Of a stretch of DNA of 64,000 bases, positions 41,236-49,051 are shown one piece after another. Below the pieces are notes generated by a model. The model saw only the letters and a list, made by a program, of their open reading frames with translations. It was not told the DNA's origin and did no database searches. A program made the translations under genes and the position numbers. Numbering within the stretch: the first letter of the stretch is position 1; the number at the start of each line of letters is the position of its first letter. Location: assembly GCF_000585215.1 (NCBI RefSeq), contig NZ_AONC01000017.1, positions 1 through 64,000 on the forward strand. The letters are read 5' to 3'. This DNA comes from Imhoffiella purpurea (GTDB taxonomy: Bacteria; Pseudomonadota; Gammaproteobacteria; Chromatiales; Chromatiaceae).

Positions 41236-42117
41236 TCAGAGCCCGTACTGGGCGGCGATCCGACGCACGACCTCGGCGACCTCGCGCGGACGTTCCTCGT
41301 GCGCCAGATGGCCGAGACCGGGCAGACCGATCAGTTCCGCCTCGGGATGATAGTGCTGGCGTACCCGGCGCGCCTCGCGTGGCGAGACGGTCGAGTCCTC
41401 CTCGCCGACGACCAGATACAGGGGCGTCTCGAGCCGGGGCAGGCCCTGCTCGATCAGCCCCAGATCCCAGTTGGCCATCATGGAGAGCGAGGAGCGCACG
41501 TGCGCCGGCGAGCGGATCAGGCGCTGATAGAAATCGACTCCGAGCGGATCGAGCTTGGAACCGGTGCTGTCGACCAGACGCTGGATCATGCCCCGGCTCC
41601 TGGCCCGCCAGGAGAAATAGTGCGAGGCCAGTGCGTTGCGGGCGAACAGCTTGGCCGCCGGCGAGAAGACGCGACCGGGCACGCCGCGCCAGGGCAGCAG
41701 CGCACCATTGAGACTGATGAGGGCACGCGGGGCGATCCAGCCGTCCAGACAGGCCTGGATGAGGATGGCGGCCCCGGCCGAGTGTCCGAGCACCAGATCG
41801 GGCGTCACGCCCAGTTCGCGTACCAGAGCCCCCACGAATCCGGCCATGCCGGGCAGCGACATGCGGTCGTAGGGTGGCGAATCCGTGAAGGCGTGCCCCG
41901 GCATGTCGGGCGCGATCAGGGTGAAATGCTCGGCGAGCACCGGCGCGAAGTCGCGCCAGGAATGGGTCGAGGCCCCGGTCCCATGCAGCATGAGCAGGAC
42001 CGGGCCCTGCCCCATCCGCTGGACGTGCCAGTTCAGCCCGCCCGCGGAGACGAAGCGGCTGCAGTTCCGGTTCGGCCAGTCTCGGCCATCGCGATTCCAG
42101 TCGAGTCTGTCATCCAT
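41236..42117 (-). CDS. bchO: alpha/beta hydrolase, magnesium-chelatase accessory protein
   Basis: A 293-residue alpha/beta hydrolase with oxyanion motif 'HGTGAS' (45-50), nucleophile elbow 'GHSAGAA' (serine 113), and C-terminal histidine in 'GLGHLAHEE'. BchO proteins are encoded next to bchI and bchD in purple bacteria and are assigned to bacteriochlorophyll synthesis, though their chemical role is not settled. It lies 101 bases after bchD and 15 bases before the first possible start of crtI. Confidence 0.9.
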   Translation of the reverse strand: MDDRLDWNRDGRDWPNRNCSRFVSAGGLNWHVQRMGQGPVLLMLHGTGASTHSWRDFAPVLAEHFTLIAPDMPGHAFTDSPPYDRMSLPGMAGFVGALVRELGVTPDLVLGHSAGAAILIQACLDGWIAPRALISLNGALLPWRGVPGRVFSPAAKLFARNALASHYFSWRARSRGMIQRLVDSTGSKLDPLGVDFYQRLIRSPAHVRSSLSMMANWDLGLIEQGLPRLETPLYLVVGEEDSTVSPREARRVRQHYHPEAELIGLPGLGHLAHEERPREVAEVVRRIAAQYGL

Positions 42118-42218
42118 TCAGTTCGGCCGCTGCCTGGAGAAACCCTGTTCCTGTCATCGATATGGCCGTCGGTGCCCATGCATACGTACCGACGACCACA
42201 TCGACAGCCTCATATCCA

Positions 42219-44030
42219 CTAGCGCGACGTCGCGCGCACCGCCTGGTTGAGCGAGGTGGCGTCGGCATGCGGAAGCGGCAGGTAGACCGCCCCCATCTCC
42301 GCCGCCAGATCCTTGCCCTGCTGCTGAGGCCGTGGCGAGGTGTCGATCACCAGGGAGGTGATCTCGAGCGAGCGCACCACGCGCGCCGCCGCCGTCGCCT
42401 CCTCGCCGGCACGGGCACGGCCGCCGGTGCCGTCGCGGGCCACGTTGGCCCGGCCGTCGGTCATGACGATGAGCACGGGCGTCCCGCCTCGGCGCTGGAC
42501 CGAGTCGGCCAGCATCATACCCAGGTCGATTCCCGAGGCCAGCGGCGTACCACCGCCGCCCGGCAGACCGGCCAAACTCCGCTTGGCGCGCACCAGGGAG
42601 CGGGTCGGTGGCAGCAGCACCTCGGCGGCCTTGCCGCGAAAGGCGACCAGGGCGACCTTGTCGCGGCGCACGTAGCAGTCGGCCAGCAGCAGCTCGACCG
42701 CGCCCTTGGCCTCGGCCAGACGGTGCAGCGCCGAGGAGCCGGAGGCGTCGACGACGAAGATGGTCGTGGTCTCGGACTTGTGCTTGAAGCGGGTGATGCG
42801 GAAGTCGTCCTGACGCACCTCGATGCGGGAGGACTCGCGACCGACCCGCGCCCGCTCCTCGCGGCGCAGACGCTGCCAGGGGGCTGCGGCGCGCAGGGTC
42901 TCGACCACGTTCATCCGCTGGCCGTGACGCGGCTCGCCGCGCAGCACGCCGGCCGGACGGCCGCGCGAGGGCGCATTCTGCACCGCCCCGGCCTTGCCGC
43001 TGGCCCGTGCGCGCGAGCGCTGCAGCTTGCCCATCTGCAGCTGGGCCAGGAGACCGGCCGGGATGGCGGCCTTGGTCGCCTCCAGGATCTTGTCGTCGAG
43101 CTCCTGGGGCTCCTGCTGCTCGTTGGACTGATTCTCCTCTGGCTCCTGCGGCTCCTCCGGCTCGGGCGGCGGAGGCTCATCGTCCGGCGGCTCCATCGGC
43201 GGCAGCTGGGTCGCGCGCGGCGCCAGCACCAGCCGACCGGCGACGGCCAGGTCCGCCTCGGTCACCTCGGTACGCTCCTCCAGCGCGGCATGGGCACGCG
43301 CGGCGGCACAGGCGAAGATGGAGGCCCGCAGCGAGGGGATGCCGAGCGCCAGGGCGATGCCGCACAGGGACTCGACCTGATCGTCGGTGATGGTGACCTC
43401 GGGCAGACGCGCGCGGGCGGCGACGATCTCCTCGACCTCGTAGTCGCAGGCGATCGCCTCGTGGACGCGCACGTAGGTGAGCTCCAGATGGAAGGCGAGC
43501 CGGTCGAGCAATGCGTTGAGCAGCCCCTCGTCCTCGCCGACGCCCTCGTCCAGGGCGACGATGGCGAAGTTGGACGGGGTGCGCATGGCCAGACCGTCAC
43601 GCTCCAGCACCACCTCGCCCGAGTCGAAGGCCATGCTGAGCCGCGCGGCCGTGCCGGGCGCGATGCGCTCGGCCATCGCCAGCTCGACCACGCCGCCATC
43701 GGCCTCGACCAGCAGACCGCGCTCGGCGATCGGACGGCCGGCATTGAGGGTGGCGGCCAGATCCAGACCGCCGAGCAGACGCCCGTCGGTCACGTGCAGC
43801 GGGACGCGCTTCAGGGGCGAGCCCTCGGGCTGCAGGTCGCGCATGATGGTGAGCCACTGGTCACGCACCGGCCCCGCCAGTGAGCGCAGGCAGACACCAC
43901 CGGTACCGACCGGATCGACCGTCATGAGAACCGCGGCCAGGACGGCGTCGTCCCAGGGAGAGGGACCGGCCTGGCGCGGGTCCGGGCCGCCGCCTTCGCT
44001 AGCGGCAGGATTCGCGCCGAGGTTGCTCAT
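42219..44030 (-). CDS. bchD: magnesium chelatase subunit D
   Basis: A 603-residue subunit of the Mg-protoporphyrin IX chelatase. The N-terminal half is AAA-like but lacks a canonical Walker A, as usual for BchD. An acidic proline-rich linker around residues 275-315 joins it to a C-terminal integrin-I (VWA) domain with MIDAS motif 'DASGSS' (D428) and 'MTDGRANV'. It assembles with BchI into a two-tier ATPase ring. The ATG at 44030 overlaps the bchI stop in an ATGA junction; the longer open frame running into bchI is not coding. Confidence 0.94.
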   Translation of the reverse strand: MSNLGANPAASEGGGPDPRQAGPSPWDDAVLAAVLMTVDPVGTGGVCLRSLAGPVRDQWLTIMRDLQPEGSPLKRVPLHVTDGRLLGGLDLAATLNAGRPIAERGLLVEADGGVVELAMAERIAPGTAARLSMAFDSGEVVLERDGLAMRTPSNFAIVALDEGVGEDEGLLNALLDRLAFHLELTYVRVHEAIACDYEVEEIVAARARLPEVTITDDQVESLCGIALALGIPSLRASIFACAAARAHAALEERTEVTEADLAVAGRLVLAPRATQLPPMEPPDDEPPPPEPEEPQEPEENQSNEQQEPQELDDKILEATKAAIPAGLLAQLQMGKLQRSRARASGKAGAVQNAPSRGRPAGVLRGEPRHGQRMNVVETLRAAAPWQRLRREERARVGRESSRIEVRQDDFRITRFKHKSETTTIFVVDASGSSALHRLAEAKGAVELLLADCYVRRDKVALVAFRGKAAEVLLPPTRSLVRAKRSLAGLPGGGGTPLASGIDLGMMLADSVQRRGGTPVLIVMTDGRANVARDGTGGRARAGEEATAAARVVRSLEITSLVIDTSPRPQQQGKDLAAEMGAVYLPLPHADATSLNQAVRATSR

Positions 44031-45055
44031 TCGCCGAACAGCTCCTGCACCGCGCGCTCGACGCGACTGGTGGATCCGGACTCGTCGAGCGGGTCGCGGC
44101 GCAGACGGTGGCGTAGCGCGGAGGTAGCGATCTCCTTCAGATGATCGACCGTGACCTCCTTGTCGCCCTTCAGCGCGGCCAGGCCACGCGCGGCGCGGAT
44201 CAGGGTCAGCTCGCCGCGCAGACCGTCGGTGCCCAGCTTGATGCAGAGCTTGCCGGCCTGTTCGAGCGTCTTGTCCGGCACCTTGACCTCGGGCAGCAAT
44301 GCGCGACCCTTTTCGATCAGGCGGCGTACCTTGCCGTCCTTGCTCTTCCATTTCTGGACGAAGGCGGCACGGTCGCGCTCGAACTCGTCGCGCAGACGCA
44401 CGACCTTCATGCGGGTCGGCAGGTCGGTCGGAGTGGTGACCTCGACCGAGAGACCGAAGCGGTCCTGCAGCTGAGGACGCAGCTCGCCCTCTTCCGGGTT
44501 ACCGGAGCCGACAAGCACGAAGCGGGCCGGGTGGCGCACGCTCAGACCCTCGCGCTCGACCAGGTTCTCGCCGGAGGCGGCCACGTCGAGCAGCGAGTCG
44601 ACCAGATGGTCCTCGAGCAGGTTGACCTCGTCGATATAGAGGAAGCCGCGGTGGGCGCGGGCCAGCAGGCCGGGCTCGAAGGCCTTCTCGCCCTTGGTCA
44701 GGGCGCGCTCCAGGTCGAGGGCGCCGATGACGCGGTCCTCGGTGGCACCGAGCGGAAGGTCGACGACAGGGACTTGCACCTTGCGGCCCTTGAGGGTCAT
44801 GCCCTTGGCGCGCTTCTCGCGGCATTCGGCGCAGAGCGCCTCGTCTCCGGCGTCGGGATCGCAGTTGTAGGTGCAGTCGACCGCCTGCATCTTGGGCAGC
44901 AGGGCGGCGAGTCCGCGAATCGCCGTGGACTTGCCGGTTCCCCGGTCGCCGAACACAAGAACCCCGCCGATCGACGGGTCGATGGCCGCAATCAACAGGG
45001 AGCGCTTCATCTCTTCCTGAGCGACGACGGCGGAAAACGGAAACGGGATGGGCAT
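44027..45055 (-). CDS. bchI: magnesium chelatase subunit I, ATPase
   Basis: A 342-residue AAA+ ATPase. Walker A is 'GDRGTGKST' (K42), Walker B 'FLYIDEVNLLEDHLVD', and the insertions 'CDPDAGDEALCAEC' and 'GVRGDLTLIRAARG'-like 'GLRGELTLIRAARG' fit BchI. It powers insertion of Mg2+ into protoporphyrin IX, the first committed step to bacteriochlorophyll. The start at 45055 (MPIPFPFSAVVAQEEMK) matches the family; the upstream frame extension to 45124 does not. It heads the operon. A TGT-N13-ACA, one base off the PpsR consensus, lies upstream at 45091-45109. Confidence 0.95.
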   Translation of the reverse strand: MPIPFPFSAVVAQEEMKRSLLIAAIDPSIGGVLVFGDRGTGKSTAIRGLAALLPKMQAVDCTYNCDPDAGDEALCAECREKRAKGMTLKGRKVQVPVVDLPLGATEDRVIGALDLERALTKGEKAFEPGLLARAHRGFLYIDEVNLLEDHLVDSLLDVAASGENLVEREGLSVRHPARFVLVGSGNPEEGELRPQLQDRFGLSVEVTTPTDLPTRMKVVRLRDEFERDRAAFVQKWKSKDGKVRRLIEKGRALLPEVKVPDKTLEQAGKLCIKLGTDGLRGELTLIRAARGLAALKGDKEVTVDHLKEIATSALRHRLRRDPLDESGSTSRVERAVQELFGE

Positions 45056-45478
45056 ACGCGGCGAACCTAATCTTGTTACTTGAATTAAGTTGTGACTCGA
45101 ACGTCGACAGCTCGATCGCAGCAATCAGGCCAGGCGACCGGACGCACCCGTCGGCCGAGACACGAAGGCGCAGGACGCGAGCTATCTGGCAAGGGCTCAA
45201 GCGCAATTCATACCGAGCCCGGGGCAAATTCAACCAAGCCAGCGACCCTAGCGCCCATCTACGAGCGAGGTCAAGCCTTAAAGCTCCATTTAGGCGCGAA
45301 TTTCGCCTTAACGCACCGACAAGCTGGGATTTTCGGCACTTACGGACCGATGCCGCCCCCAGGCATCGGCGCTCGCCGATCGGCACCTTCACAACGACAA
45401 GGCCGAGGTGGCGGGCACCATCTCCGCAACCTCGGCCCGATCAGAGAAGCGAGCGGACCGCTCTTCCCCGACCCATCA
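45056..45478. other. intergenic region upstream of bchI and downstream of the protease
   Basis: In this 423-base gap the bchI promoter must lie near 45060-45130, which is AT-rich and contains the imperfect palindrome CTTGAATTAAG at 45079-45089. Further on are a perfect 8-bp hairpin at 45347-45369 (CCGATGCC / GGCATCGG) and the terminator-like hairpin at 45401-45437. No gene is recognised; open frames on both strands lack family resemblance. Confidence 0.55.
45401..45437 (-). terminator. probable terminator of the metalloprotease gene
   Basis: On the minus strand, 42 bases after the protease stop, GGCCGAGGT and GCGG pair with CCGC and ACCTCGGCC around one mismatch. The following TTGTCGTT is only a weak U tract, so termination may be incomplete. 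Confidence 0.5.
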
Positions 45479-47902
45479 TCAATACGGCAGCGCGTAGCTC
45501 CTGCCTTCCTGCCTGCCGATCAGGTCGTAGTGCTCCCATCCCGTGCCGATCAGCCCTTGGCGAACCAGAATGGCGACATCGGAATTGTTGGCCAGATAGC
45601 CTTCCTCGCTGAAATCCCCATAGCCGCCGGGTGCCAGATAGAAACGCCCCTCGTGACTCCCGAACGCCTGATAATGTGCCCAGCCTGTAGGCAGCTGGCC
45701 TTGGCTGACCGCTCTCGCGACATCGGGATTATTGGACAGGTAGTACAGCTCATTGAAGTCGCCATAGCCATCGGGCGCGGCATACGACCTGCCTTCCGTA
45801 CGGCCTACGGCTGAATAATGCTCCCAGCCCGTCCCCAGATGCCCCCGCCGCATGGCCAGGGCGACGTCCGGGTTGCGGGCCAGATAATAGCCCTCGTTGA
45901 AATCGCCATAGCCAGCGGGCATGGATACGGATCGTCCTTCGGCCTTGCCGAAGCCTTGATAGTGCGCCCAGCCGGAAGGAATCCACCCCTGATTGAGCGC
46001 CTTGGCCACATCCGGATTGTTGGCGAGATAATAGGTCTCGGAATAGGCGGAGGTCGCCGTTGCGGTGAAGGTGGCCAGCACGGTGAAATCTCGACGCATC
46101 GTCAGGGTGCAGCTTCCAGAACCAGTGCAAGGACCACTCCAGCCATCGAACCGATAGCCATCGTCGGCAGCGGCGGTCAGGGTAACCGGGGTTCCGGCAG
46201 TATAGCGCTCGCTGCAATCGCTGCCGCAGTCGATGCCCGCTGGGGAACTGGTGATGAGCCCGGACCCCACCTTGGATACGACCAGTGAATATGCCGCAGC
46301 CGCTTCAAAGACGGCGACCGCTTCTCTATTGGAGGACAGCGTCAAGGTGCAGACTTCAGCAACTGAGCTATCGCACCCAGTCCAGGCTGAGAATAGATAA
46401 TTGCCAGACTGCGCAGGCGCCTGTAGCCGAATCAAGGTATTGGAAGCTATGCCGGATACACTATAGTCGGTTACGCCGCCATAGGCTGCAGGCTGGCCCG
46501 AGATCGCCACAGAGGTTGGGCCAGTGGAGCACACACTGAGTGAATAGGTATTTTGGGTACTGTCGCGATAGCCGGAGACAGCACCTTTCGTGGCAAGCAA
46601 CGTCAGCCTGTTGTCGCCGTCCTGAGTATCTCCGGCGGTTACCCCCTCGTAGCTCAGAAGGGGACTAGAAAATAACGAAACCCGTGAATGAGTAACACCA
46701 TCGGAGAAATATTGTCCGCTTTCATAAGTCATGATCGAGCAATATTTCCCCAAATCGCCACCAATCCAGCGCCACCCAGCAGAATAATCATATAGACCCG
46801 GCCCAGGCCCAGCGAGTTGCTCTTTATGATGGTGCGCCCCCATATTATGGCCCATCTCATGAATCATCGTATATGTCCAGTGGACTTGCTGAATACGCGA
46901 AAGATGGAATCCCAGTTCCGGCCACCCCTGAGCCTTGCTCAACAACCAACCCAGCCCACCAACGTCCTCTACCTTTTCGAGCAAAACAACCAAATCCGCA
47001 CCATAGGCGTCTCGCCAAGCATGAACTTCATCCATATAGCGGGGCTCGCCCTCATAACCCCACGGATCATAATCAGAGTGAAAAGTAATACGTCTCAGAT
47101 CGACGCCAGAATCACCAGACTCCGTATAATCGACCTCGGCCGAATACACCAAATTGAAGGTGATTCCGAGATCCGAATCGTCCGCCGCAAGCTGGGCTCT
47201 CGCCATGGCCTGACTCACCGCATACTCTATCCCTGACACATTCGCATCCGCCCATACCCTTGCCGCTGGGGTATAGAGGATCATGACATCGATCGTCTCG
47301 TTCGACGACTGAAAATCCCGAGCGCTTGCATCTATAGATATTCGAGACGATGAAGCGTCATCGAAATCACTGCCGGCATCGCGATCCGGAACGATAGCGT
47401 CATCCGGGGATTCCAGGACATCCTTGCGTTCCGGATCCACCTCCCACAGAAGCAGACCCTCTCCGTCCCGCACCTTGGAAAAGGCGAACTCTCGCCCTTC
47501 CTCGGGTATCTCGATACTGCCCAGCGCGACACCATCCTTGACGGAGAGCATGAAAACGCCGTAATCGCTATCCGTCAACCGCCCCCGGATGAGACGCACC
47601 CCGTTTCTATCGAGACTGGTATGGTCGATCAACCCCTCGAACACAGCATTCTCGAAGAGATTCAGCTCGAGCCTATCCCCTTCGACAACCACATCGGGCT
47701 CGGCAAGCCCAACACTCAAATCCACCGCGCGATAACGCACGGCATCGGACAGTACTGCCGGCATCAACTCGTCGGAATGGCCGGCACCTGAAACCGAGGC
47801 ATCGCTCGAAGGGTCGAATAACATATAAGAGTCAGAGGCATAGACGCAGGCACCAATCGCCAGGAGCCCGAAAACACCTATCAATCGATTCAACGCAGAC
47901 AT
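45479..47902 (-). CDS. exported zincin metalloprotease with C-terminal 48-residue repeats
   Basis: An 807-residue protein. The N-terminal signal 'LIGVFGLLAIGACVYA' could be cleaved after VYA or be lipidated at the cysteine. A pro-region precedes a reprolysin-like (M12B-type) domain starting 'TIDVMILYTPAARVW'. The zinc site is 'HEMGHNMGAHH' (H348, E349, H352, H358), with the Met-turn 'SIMTYESG'. Two divergent InlB-type repeat modules follow ('FSAWTGCDSS', 'FDGWSGPCTG'). Residues about 620-807 are four 48-residue repeats of the form 'YYLANNPDVA...GW.HY...G..EGR', shared with the 1409-residue protein at 53129-57358. The start at 47902 has AGGAGG upstream. Confidence 0.88.
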   Translation of the reverse strand: MSALNRLIGVFGLLAIGACVYASDSYMLFDPSSDASVSGAGHSDELMPAVLSDAVRYRAVDLSVGLAEPDVVVEGDRLELNLFENAVFEGLIDHTSLDRNGVRLIRGRLTDSDYGVFMLSVKDGVALGSIEIPEEGREFAFSKVRDGEGLLLWEVDPERKDVLESPDDAIVPDRDAGSDFDDASSSRISIDASARDFQSSNETIDVMILYTPAARVWADANVSGIEYAVSQAMARAQLAADDSDLGITFNLVYSAEVDYTESGDSGVDLRRITFHSDYDPWGYEGEPRYMDEVHAWRDAYGADLVVLLEKVEDVGGLGWLLSKAQGWPELGFHLSRIQQVHWTYTMIHEMGHNMGAHHHKEQLAGPGPGLYDYSAGWRWIGGDLGKYCSIMTYESGQYFSDGVTHSRVSLFSSPLLSYEGVTAGDTQDGDNRLTLLATKGAVSGYRDSTQNTYSLSVCSTGPTSVAISGQPAAYGGVTDYSVSGIASNTLIRLQAPAQSGNYLFSAWTGCDSSVAEVCTLTLSSNREAVAVFEAAAAYSLVVSKVGSGLITSSPAGIDCGSDCSERYTAGTPVTLTAAADDGYRFDGWSGPCTGSGSCTLTMRRDFTVLATFTATATSAYSETYYLANNPDVAKALNQGWIPSGWAHYQGFGKAEGRSVSMPAGYGDFNEGYYLARNPDVALAMRRGHLGTGWEHYSAVGRTEGRSYAAPDGYGDFNELYYLSNNPDVARAVSQGQLPTGWAHYQAFGSHEGRFYLAPGGYGDFSEEGYLANNSDVAILVRQGLIGTGWEHYDLIGRQEGRSYALPY
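45482..46045 (-). repeat. four 144-base repeats encoding the protease C-terminal modules
   Basis: Four tandem units of about 144 bases encode 48-residue modules with the core 'YYLANNPDVA', 'GWAHYQ' or 'GWEHY', and 'EGRS'. The same module is repeated four times at 56788-57352. The units within this gene differ noticeably from one another, so they are not a recent expansion. Confidence 0.9.
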
Positions 47903-48061
47903 ATTCCCTCCTGCAAACATCTCACTTCAACATTCCATCTCCAGCAACAGTATCGAACATACGCAAGAAACAGGGGCGCATCATCGATGCAAGCGGATCT
48001 CGAACGCTGCACCCCTCATCGAACGGAAGAATCTCAGCAACGGCCACAGGACAGGGCGGTG

Positions 48062-48989
48062 CTAATGCGATTCGGCCTCCAGCCGACGATAGAGCCCGAT
48101 CATCGTGTCTTCCAGTTGTCGAGTAAATCCGGGCGCATCCATCAGCGGAGAGGACCGCATCCGCTCGCACATCGTCTGTCGCAGACTGGTCAATCGGTCT
48201 CGGTCGCCGGCCAGCTCGGCAGCGATGCGCACATAGTCGTCGGCATTCTCGGCCGCCAATTCAGGCAACCCGATGATCGACAGGAAGGCGAAGGTCTGGC
48301 GGCTGACCAGCCGCGACCGAGGCCAGGTGACGACAGGCACGCCCATCCAGAGCGCCTCGCAGCTGGTCAATCCACCGCTGAAGGGAAAGGGATCGAGCGC
48401 GATATCGATATCGCCATATTCCTCGAGCAGATCGACATGAAATGATGGCCCCCGCAACTCGACCCGCTCCACCGCGATACCGAAACCGGAAAAGCCCTGT
48501 CTCACCCGCTCGCGAAAGGAGTCGTCGTTGAATGTGCGCCATTTCAGAATCAAGCGACTGTCCGATACGCTATTCAGCACGCGCGCCCACAGCGCCAGCA
48601 CCGAGTCGTTGAGCTTGGCCGTGTTGTTGAAGCTGCCGAATGTCACCCCTCGATCGGCCTGATGCGGTGAGGGCGACACCTCCGGAGCGAAGGCCACCGA
48701 GATCGCGCGCCAAATTGGCCAGGTTGACGACAGCGCGCAGATCGGAGGGATCGAGACGGAACGCCCGGTCGAAGCAGTCACGTGCGAGTGAATGAAACCC
48801 GAAATTCAGGAGCAACACGCCTGTATCGAGCAATAGGACCAGATCATGGCCGTGATGCTCGATGACTCGTCGGCCGATGGCGGCCAGATCGTCGAAACGC
48901 GCGGCCTGGGCATGTTGCCTGGCCAGGCTCAATAGCTCAGAAGCGGTGGTATCGATCGAACCTCTCCATGTCGTCATCTCAGAATCCAA
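48062..48989 (-). pseudogene. broken OGT-like (GT41) glycosyltransferase
   Basis: The region encodes the two ends of a TPR-OGT protein in different frames. The 5' part (from 48989) has TPR helices ending 'LRAVVNLANLARD'. The 3' part, in another frame, has the C-terminal half of an OGT catalytic domain: 'VTFGSFNNTAKLND', 'LILKWRTFND', 'DIALDPFPFSGGLTSCEAL' and 'MGVPVVTWPRSRLVSRQ'. The junction is near 48700. The first half of the catalytic domain, with the region holding the usual histidine base, is missing. An internal deletion with frameshift explains this best. Confidence 0.8.
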
Positions 48990-49051
48990 GGATTGGCCGC
49001 ATCTTATCCTCTAGGCCCCGATTTGCGGAAACCGCGCCCGGTTGCTTGGTA

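Noticed and set aside
45091-45109. PpsR/CrtJ site upstream of bchI
   Set aside because: The spacing is TGT-N13-ACA, one base longer than the consensus, and dyad symmetry beyond the ends is poor.
45347-45369. Hairpin as a terminator of the protease gene
   Set aside because: No T tract on either side, and another hairpin lies closer to the stop codon.
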